Assembly: GCA_044356555.1 (NCBI GenBank)
Contig: JBIKWB010000008.1
Coordinates: 106,476 to 170,475 of the forward strand
From: Tous-C4FEB sp044356555
GTDB taxonomy: Bacteria > Verrucomicrobiota > Verrucomicrobiia > Opitutales > Opitutaceae
DNA length: 64,000 nucleotides
Direction of reading: 5' to 3'
Shown here: piece after piece, positions 58,661 to 64,000 of the stretch
Layout: every line of letters begins with the position of its first letter
Position numbering within the stretch: the first letter of the stretch is position 1
Program-made: the position numbers and the translations under genes
The notes under the pieces: generated by a model
Told to the model about the DNA's origin: nothing
What the model saw: only the letters and a program-made list of their open reading frames with translations
Database searches by the model: none

Positions 58661-61335
58661 GCCGCATCGTGAGATTATTGCTGTGCTGGGCGGGCGCGAC
58701 GTTGGCCCTCGGCGCGAAGCAGGAGCCATCGCCCGTCACGCAGTCGAAGTCGGGTCAATTGACCTACCTCATCGATGAGCGCGGCGACCGCGTGCCCGAT
58801 TTTTCGGGCGCCGGTTTCGGGGGTGGCGGTGTCGCTTTGCCGGTGGTCGCGGCCCGTGTGCGGGTGTCGCCGGCCCCCGGCGACGATGGTCCGCGTCTGC
58901 AAGCCGCGATCGATTTCGTGTCGGGCTTGGCTCCCGACGCGGCGGGTTTTCGCGGGGCCGTGCAATTGGGCGCCGGGCGCTACGAGATTGAGGGGCAACT
59001 CAAGATTCGCGCGAGTGGGGTTGTTCTCCGCGGGGTTGGGCCCGGTGAATCGGGCTCCGTCTTGGTGGCGACGGGCCAAGGTCGCCGGCCTCTGATCGAG
59101 TTGGGCGGTAATGATCGGCGAGAGAACGTGGGCGCGCCGGTCGCCTTGGCGTCGGAGAAAGTGCCGGTTGGCGCCGCGGAGCTCACGTTGGCGCGGGCCG
59201 ACCACGGAATCGCCGTCGGCGCGAGTGTCACGGTGGAACGTCCGAGCCCGATTGAGTGGATAAAATCGATCGGAATGGACGAGGCCCCAGGTCGGCAGCC
59301 CTACATTTGGAAAGCGGGCGCCTTCAACGTGCGCTGGGACCGGCGCGTGGTGGCGGTGGACGGTGCGAGGCTTACCTTGGACGCGCCGCTGACGGTAGCG
59401 CTCGAAAGCCGCTACGGCGGCGGCACGGTGCAGGCGTATGTGCAATCCGGTTACATCGAACGCTCCGGCATCGAGCGCTTGCGTTGCGAATCTGATTACG
59501 ACCGGCGCAATCCACTCGACGAAGAGCACGCGTGGAACGCGATCGACCTGCACGCCGCGAGTGATGTCTGGGTGGCCGATGTGACGGCTGTGCATTTCGC
59601 CGGTAGTGCGGTGCAGGTCGGCGCGAAGGTCGCACGGGCGACGGTCCAGGACTGTTCTTCGCTGGCGCCGATCTCGGAGCGCGCGGGCTATCGCCGCATG
59701 GCGTTCCACTCGCGTGGTCAGCAGATCTTGTTTTTGCGCTGCACCGCCGAGCAGGGCGGAAACGATTTCACGGTCGGTTATCTCGCGGCCGGACCGAACG
59801 TTTTTCTCCATTGTACCGCTCGAGAGACGAAGGGCTTTAGCGGTTCGATTGGAAGTTGGGCCTCGGGGCTGTTGTTCGACAGCGGCTTGATCGACGGAGG
59901 AGCCCTGCGACTCGATAATTTGGAGACATGGAACCAAGGCGTGGGCTGGGCCGCCGTGAATTCCATGCTGTGGAATTCCTCCGCGTCCGTCGTCGCGGTG
60001 CGCCGCGCGCCCGGAGCAGGAAATTGGGCGGTGGCGGTTTGGGGGCAATTCGTCGGCGACGGCCGCTGGAGCATGGTCAACGAATTCGCCGAGCCGAAAA
60101 GTCTTTACCGCGCCCAACTGCAAGCGCGCCTAGGGCCATCGGCTCTGACCGCGCTCGAGCCGCGTCACTACGGGCCTGCGACGGGAATTGCGGCGTTGGA
60201 AACGGTCGTGGTGGATCTCGCGCAACGCCTCGCGCCCAAGCCGGTCGGCCCGGGTCGCCCCTTGACGTTGGTGAACGGCACCCTGCTGCTGGGTGGTTCG
60301 CCGGTGACGGGCCAGCAGTTGGAAACGGCCTGGTGGTTGGGCCGACTCGAACCCGCGCGGGCCTCGGAATTTGGGCGGGCGATCACCCGGTTTTCTCCCG
60401 GCCGCACGGGCACGGGACTGACGGATGAGATTCCCGCGGTCGCCGCCGCGATGGCGCGGGCCGGCGAAGTTTTTTTCCGCCACCACTACGGTCTTTGGTA
60501 TGACCGGCGCCGCATCGACCATCAGATGATTCGGCGTCCGGATGCGGATGTCTATCCGCCCTTCTACGAGCAGCCGTTCGCGCGGAGCGGGCAGGGGACC
60601 GCTTGGGACGGCATGAGCCGCTACGATCTCACGCGTTACAATTCTTGGTATTTCGCCCGGCTGCGGGAGTTCGCAGCCGAGGCGCGTCAGCAGGGTCTCG
60701 TGCTGATCGATGAAATGTATTTCCAGCATAACATCCTCGAGTCGGCGGCGCACTGGGTGGACAGCCCGTGGCGGACGACGAACAACATCAACGGCACCGA
60801 CTTTATCGAGCCGCCGCCATTCACCGGCGACACGATCAAAATGGCGGACGCTTTCTACGACGTCACCCATCCGGTGCGGCGCACGTTGCACCGGGCCTAT
60901 ATCCGGCAGTGTCTCGCGAACCTCGCAGCTGAAACGAACGTGATCCATACCCTCAGCGCAGAGAACAGCGGGCCGCTGCAATTCATGCAATTTTGGCTCG
61001 ATGTGGTGGCCGAGTGGGAAGCCGAGACCGGTAACCGGCCGCTGATTGCGCTCAGCGCCCCCAAAGATGTCCAAGACGCGATTCTCGCTGATGCGCAACG
61101 GGCCACCGTGATCGATGTGATCGACCTCACGTATTGGTGGCGCACGGCCGACGGCCAAGAGTTTGCGCCGAAAGGCGGTCAAAACCTCGCGCCGCGGCAG
61201 CACCTGCGGCTCTGGAAAGGCGGCAAGCCGTCGGCCGCCACGATCTCCGCGGCAGCGCGGGACTACCGGGCGAAGTTCCCCGGGAAAGCCGTGATCTCGG
61301 GTCTGCGCGAAGCCGATGACGTGCAGCCGCGCTAA
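58657..61335 (+). CDS. Secreted beta-helix/barrel polysaccharide enzyme (DUF6298-like)
   Basis: Protein of 892 residues from ATG 58657, with signal peptide (IVRLLLCWAGATLALGA). Residues 70-500 look like a pectate-lyase-type beta-helix (GAVQLGAGRYEIEGQLKIRA, IDLHAASDVWVADVTAVHFA, LFLRCTAEQGGNDFTVG). The rest resembles a TIM-barrel hydrolase, with FFRHHYGLWYDRRRIDHQM and LVLIDEMYFQHNI, which could hold an acidic catalytic residue. I believe it belongs to DUF6298, whose reaction is not known to me. Confidence 0.7.
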   Translation: MSRIVRLLLCWAGATLALGAKQEPSPVTQSKSGQLTYLIDERGDRVPDFSGAGFGGGGVALPVVAARVRVSPAPGDDGPRLQAAIDFVSGLAPDAAGFRGAVQLGAGRYEIEGQLKIRASGVVLRGVGPGESGSVLVATGQGRRPLIELGGNDRRENVGAPVALASEKVPVGAAELTLARADHGIAVGASVTVERPSPIEWIKSIGMDEAPGRQPYIWKAGAFNVRWDRRVVAVDGARLTLDAPLTVALESRYGGGTVQAYVQSGYIERSGIERLRCESDYDRRNPLDEEHAWNAIDLHAASDVWVADVTAVHFAGSAVQVGAKVARATVQDCSSLAPISERAGYRRMAFHSRGQQILFLRCTAEQGGNDFTVGYLAAGPNVFLHCTARETKGFSGSIGSWASGLLFDSGLIDGGALRLDNLETWNQGVGWAAVNSMLWNSSASVVAVRRAPGAGNWAVAVWGQFVGDGRWSMVNEFAEPKSLYRAQLQARLGPSALTALEPRHYGPATGIAALETVVVDLAQRLAPKPVGPGRPLTLVNGTLLLGGSPVTGQQLETAWWLGRLEPARASEFGRAITRFSPGRTGTGLTDEIPAVAAAMARAGEVFFRHHYGLWYDRRRIDHQMIRRPDADVYPPFYEQPFARSGQGTAWDGMSRYDLTRYNSWYFARLREFAAEARQQGLVLIDEMYFQHNILESAAHWVDSPWRTTNNINGTDFIEPPPFTGDTIKMADAFYDVTHPVRRTLHRAYIRQCLANLAAETNVIHTLSAENSGPLQFMQFWLDVVAEWEAETGNRPLIALSAPKDVQDAILADAQRATVIDVIDLTYWWRTADGQEFAPKGGQNLAPRQHLRLWKGGKPSAATISAAARDYRAKFPGKAVISGLREADDVQPR

Positions 61336-61391
61336 CTGTCATCCAGCCCGATTCAAACCTTCTTCCACCCAGCGTCATTTTCTCTCCTGTC

Positions 61392-62447
61392 ATGATCTCA
61401 AAAAAAATCGTCTCAGTCTGCTTCGTCCTAATTTGTTGCGGCCTGTTACGGGCGGCAACCACCCAGGCCGCCCTGCTCTCGGCGGGCTTCATCAACGCCG
61501 ACGCGCCGTATCCCTCTTGTCATGCGTCCACGATCGTGGAAGTAGCACCGGGTAGATTGGTGGCCGCTTGGTTTGGTGGCACCGCCGAGCGCAATCCCGA
61601 CGTTGGTATCTGGGTGTCGCGCCATGAAGGCGGCCGGTGGTTGCCCGCCGTCGAGGTGGCCAACGGCGTCCAGCCGGTCGGCGCCCGACTGCCCACGTGG
61701 AATCCCGTTTTGTTTCAACCGAAAACCGGGCCGCTCGTGCTGTTCTACAAAGTGGGCCCGTCGCCGAGTACGTGGTGGGGCATGATGATGACGTCGCCGG
61801 ATGCGGGCAAAACCTGGAGCGCGCCGCGGCGCTTACCCGACGGCGTGCTCGGTCCGATCAAAAACAAACCCATCGAGCTGGCCGACGGCACTTGGCTCGC
61901 TCCGAGCAGCTCCGAGGGAAACAAGGACGGCTGGCTGGTGCATTTTGAACGCTCGACTGATGCAGGTGCCACTTGGAGCAAAACCGATCCGGTCAGCAAA
62001 GGCCCGGGGTTCGACGCCATCCAGCCGAGTATTTTGGTCCACCGCGACGGCGCGCTCGAGGCGCTCTGCCGCACGAAACAGGGCGTTGTCGCCCAGACAT
62101 GGTCCAAGGATGCGGGCAAAACGTGGAGCCGGCTCACAGCGATAAATCTGCCTAATCCGAATTCGGGCACTGACGCCGTCACGCTCGCCGACGGCCGACA
62201 TTTGCTCGTTTACAACCACAGCGGCCACCGCGCCGCCGAGGCCAAGGGCGATCGCTTTCCTCTCGATGTGGCGATCTCGAAGGACGGCGTGACTTGGTCG
62301 CGAATTCGCACGCTCGAAACCGAGCCCTGCAAAGCTGGCTATGCCTATCCCGCCGTGATTCAAGCTGCCGACGGTCGGATTCACATCACTTACACTTGGG
62401 ACCGGCGCTTCATCAAACATGTCGTGCTCGATCCGGCGCGGCTTTGA
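61392..62447 (+). CDS. Secreted exo-sialidase-like (BNR_2) protein
   Basis: Protein of 351 residues with signal peptide (VCFVLICCGLLRAA). Four Asp boxes (SPDAGKTW, STDAGATW, SKDAGKTW, SKDGVTW) define a six-bladed sialidase-type propeller. CHASTIVEVAPGRLVAAWFG is typical of the BNR_2 group found in plant cell-wall and mucin loci. Substrate unknown; similar proteins remove other sugars than sialic acid. Confidence 0.8.
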   Translation: MISKKIVSVCFVLICCGLLRAATTQAALLSAGFINADAPYPSCHASTIVEVAPGRLVAAWFGGTAERNPDVGIWVSRHEGGRWLPAVEVANGVQPVGARLPTWNPVLFQPKTGPLVLFYKVGPSPSTWWGMMMTSPDAGKTWSAPRRLPDGVLGPIKNKPIELADGTWLAPSSSEGNKDGWLVHFERSTDAGATWSKTDPVSKGPGFDAIQPSILVHRDGALEALCRTKQGVVAQTWSKDAGKTWSRLTAINLPNPNSGTDAVTLADGRHLLVYNHSGHRAAEAKGDRFPLDVAISKDGVTWSRIRTLETEPCKAGYAYPAVIQAADGRIHITYTWDRRFIKHVVLDPARL

Positions 62448-62492
62448 CCCGCCGGCCTCTCGACTACCGGAACGATTCCAACCGGAGAAATC

Positions 62493-64000
62493 ATGATGAA
62501 CCTGTTTAAAGTTACCTCTGTCAGCCTCGCCTCGCTGTTGGGTTCGACGCTCGCCTCCGCCGGCGAGAAGTCATTGGTCGACACGTCGCGTTCCCCCTCG
62601 GCCCGGATGTATATGACCGGTTTGGCCGACGTGAAATGGAACGGCGGCCTGCTCGGCGAACGCTTTGAAGTGTGTCGGACCACGATGGTCCCGCACATGT
62701 GGAATATTTTTATCGATCCGGTGCAAAGCTCCGCCTGGGCCAACTACCGGATCGCGGCCGGCCTGCAGCCCGGGAGATTTTCCGGACCGCCGTTCAACGA
62801 TGGCGATTTCCTGAAATGGCTGGAGGCCCTCGCCCAAGTCTACGCCGTCACCCGGGAGCCCGCGCTCGATGCGGAAATGGACCGCATCATCGACGTCATC
62901 GCCAAAGCCCAGCGCGAAGACGGGTATCTGCACACGCAGAAAATCATCCCGCAGCGCCAAGGCGTCACCACCGCCAAGGCCAAGGAGTTCGAAGACCGTG
63001 AACACTTCGAGACCTACAACATGGGCCATCTCATCACCACGGCGTGCGTGCACTACCGCGTCACCGGCAAGACGACCTTGCTCGATTGCGCGCGCAAGGC
63101 CGCCGATTACATCGAGCGCCTGTGCGCGAATGTGCCTGCCGACTTGGCCCGTAACGCCATCTGCCCCTCGCACTACATGGGTGTGGTCGAACTTTATCGG
63201 GTCACCCGGGAGCCGCGTTACCTCGCGCTCGCGAAACAACTCATCGAGATCCGCAGCCTGGTCAACGAGCAGGACGGCAGCGACCACAACCAGGATCGCG
63301 TCCCTTTCCGCGCGATGACCCAGGCCGTCGGCCATGCCGTGCGCGCCAACTACCTTTACGCCGGCGTCGCGGATGTGTTCGCAGAGACCGGCGATCCGAC
63401 GTTGTTCAAGACTCTCGCTGCGCTCTCCGATGACGTGGCCGGTCAGAAACTCTACATCACCGGCATGACCGGTGCGCTCTACGACGGAGCTTCTCCCGAC
63501 GGCGTCGACCATCGGCAGCACAAATACATCAAGACCGTCCATCAGGCTTACGGCCGCGATTACCAACTGCCCAATCTCACCGCCTACAACGAGACCTGCG
63601 CCACGATCGGCTATGCGATGTGGATGTGGCGAATGCTCACCGTCACCGCCGACGCGCAGTATGCCGACTTGTTCGAGCAGTCTTTCTACAACGGCATCCT
63701 TCCCGGCATCAGCCTCGAGGGAAAACACTACTTTTACGTCAACGCCCTGCGGAAAGACGCGGACTTCGACTGGCCGCTCCGTTGGTCACGTACCCGCACG
63801 CCGAACCTGAAGGCCAGCTTCTGTTGCCCGCCCAACGTCGTGCGCGCCATCGCCGAGGCGCACAATTACGTTTACGCCCTGTCGCCCGACACGCTCTGGG
63901 TCCACCTTTACGCCGCGAACACGCTCGACACCGCGTGGACTGACGGGGCGCGCATCCGTCTTCGCCAGGAAACCGAGTATCCGTGGGACGGCGCGGTGAA
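62493..64000 (+). CDS. GH127-like beta-L-arabinofuranosidase, 3'-truncated by the window
   Basis: The first 502 codons of a secreted glycoside hydrolase; the gene continues beyond the right edge. A GGAG motif precedes ATG 62493, and the signal is SLASLLGSTLASA. The cysteine-metal site of GH127 is visible: YNETCATIG (Glu and Cys) and SFCCPPNVVRAIAE (nucleophilic Cys and a zinc Cys). This matches HypBA1, in which Cys acts as nucleophile. It points to removal of beta-L-arabinofuranose from plant-type glycans. Confidence 0.88.
   Translation, partial: MMNLFKVTSVSLASLLGSTLASAGEKSLVDTSRSPSARMYMTGLADVKWNGGLLGERFEVCRTTMVPHMWNIFIDPVQSSAWANYRIAAGLQPGRFSGPPFNDGDFLKWLEALAQVYAVTREPALDAEMDRIIDVIAKAQREDGYLHTQKIIPQRQGVTTAKAKEFEDREHFETYNMGHLITTACVHYRVTGKTTLLDCARKAADYIERLCANVPADLARNAICPSHYMGVVELYRVTREPRYLALAKQLIEIRSLVNEQDGSDHNQDRVPFRAMTQAVGHAVRANYLYAGVADVFAETGDPTLFKTLAALSDDVAGQKLYITGMTGALYDGASPDGVDHRQHKYIKTVHQAYGRDYQLPNLTAYNETCATIGYAMWMWRMLTVTADAQYADLFEQSFYNGILPGISLEGKHYFYVNALRKDADFDWPLRWSRTRTPNLKASFCCPPNVVRAIAEAHNYVYALSPDTLWVHLYAANTLDTAWTDGARIRLRQETEYPWDGAV

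Overview
The window is GC-rich bacterial DNA, most likely from a Verrucomicrobiota member of the Opitutaceae type. The support is a Verru_Chthon-cassette-like protein fragment at the left edge, a large TonB-dependent receptor, several BNR/sialidase-like and glycoside hydrolase genes, DUF5069 proteins and REP-like palindromes. Taxonomy is inferred from gene families, not from an rRNA marker.

Layout. 1-1335: end of a Verru_Chthon-A-like gene, a secreted protein of unknown function and a tRNA with a CAT anticodon. 1426-3941: a PhoB/PhoR-type two-component system. 3920-7668 (minus): a heterodimeric ABC exporter. 7837-19179 (plus): thirteen genes, phnGHIJKL, three phnD-type lipoproteins, phnC, two phnE and phnM, encoding a C-P lyase core and its transport. 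19235-26732 (minus): a nine-gene phosphonate operon with canonical phnM, phnC, phnD and phnE, a 2H-phosphoesterase-like protein, a hexapeptide transferase, a VOC protein, a methyltransferase and another phnD. 26853-29935: an EEP phosphodiesterase, a pyridoxal-kinase-like protein, phnN and a secreted propeller-like protein. 29972-44018: phosphate-linked accessory genes, including a PhoD-type phosphatase, two DUF5069 genes, three small P-loop kinase-like genes, a split glutathione synthesis pair, GNAT genes, an MFS carrier and a second phnI. 44186-48247: a TonB receptor and an orphan PhoB-like regulator. 48680-51610: an ABC-2 transporter and a VTT membrane protein. 51631-55041: a fucose-type sugar catabolic cluster. 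55147-64000: secreted polysaccharide-degrading enzymes, ending inside a GH127-type gene.

Two things stand out. First, the only PhnJ in the window keeps the glycyl-radical glycine and the metal-site histidine. It has Ser, Met and Leu where three of the four cysteines of E. coli PhnJ (C244, C266, C272) should be, and it has five cysteines at other places. The neighbouring PhnK carries a two-cysteine insertion, and the separate second PhnI has lost the histidine pair that binds zinc in the E. coli complex. This looks like a divergent or repurposed C-P lyase.

Second, an operator built from 11-bp units in phase (roughly TTCACCG, TTTATCC, TTAACG) recurs in front of phnG, phnM2, phnN, a TIM-barrel gene, a DUF5069 operon, the glutathione genes, the TonB receptor and the orphan regulator. 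It has the period of Pho boxes, so most of 1.4-48.3 kb can be read as one phosphate-starvation regulon, probably controlled by the PhoB-like proteins at either end.
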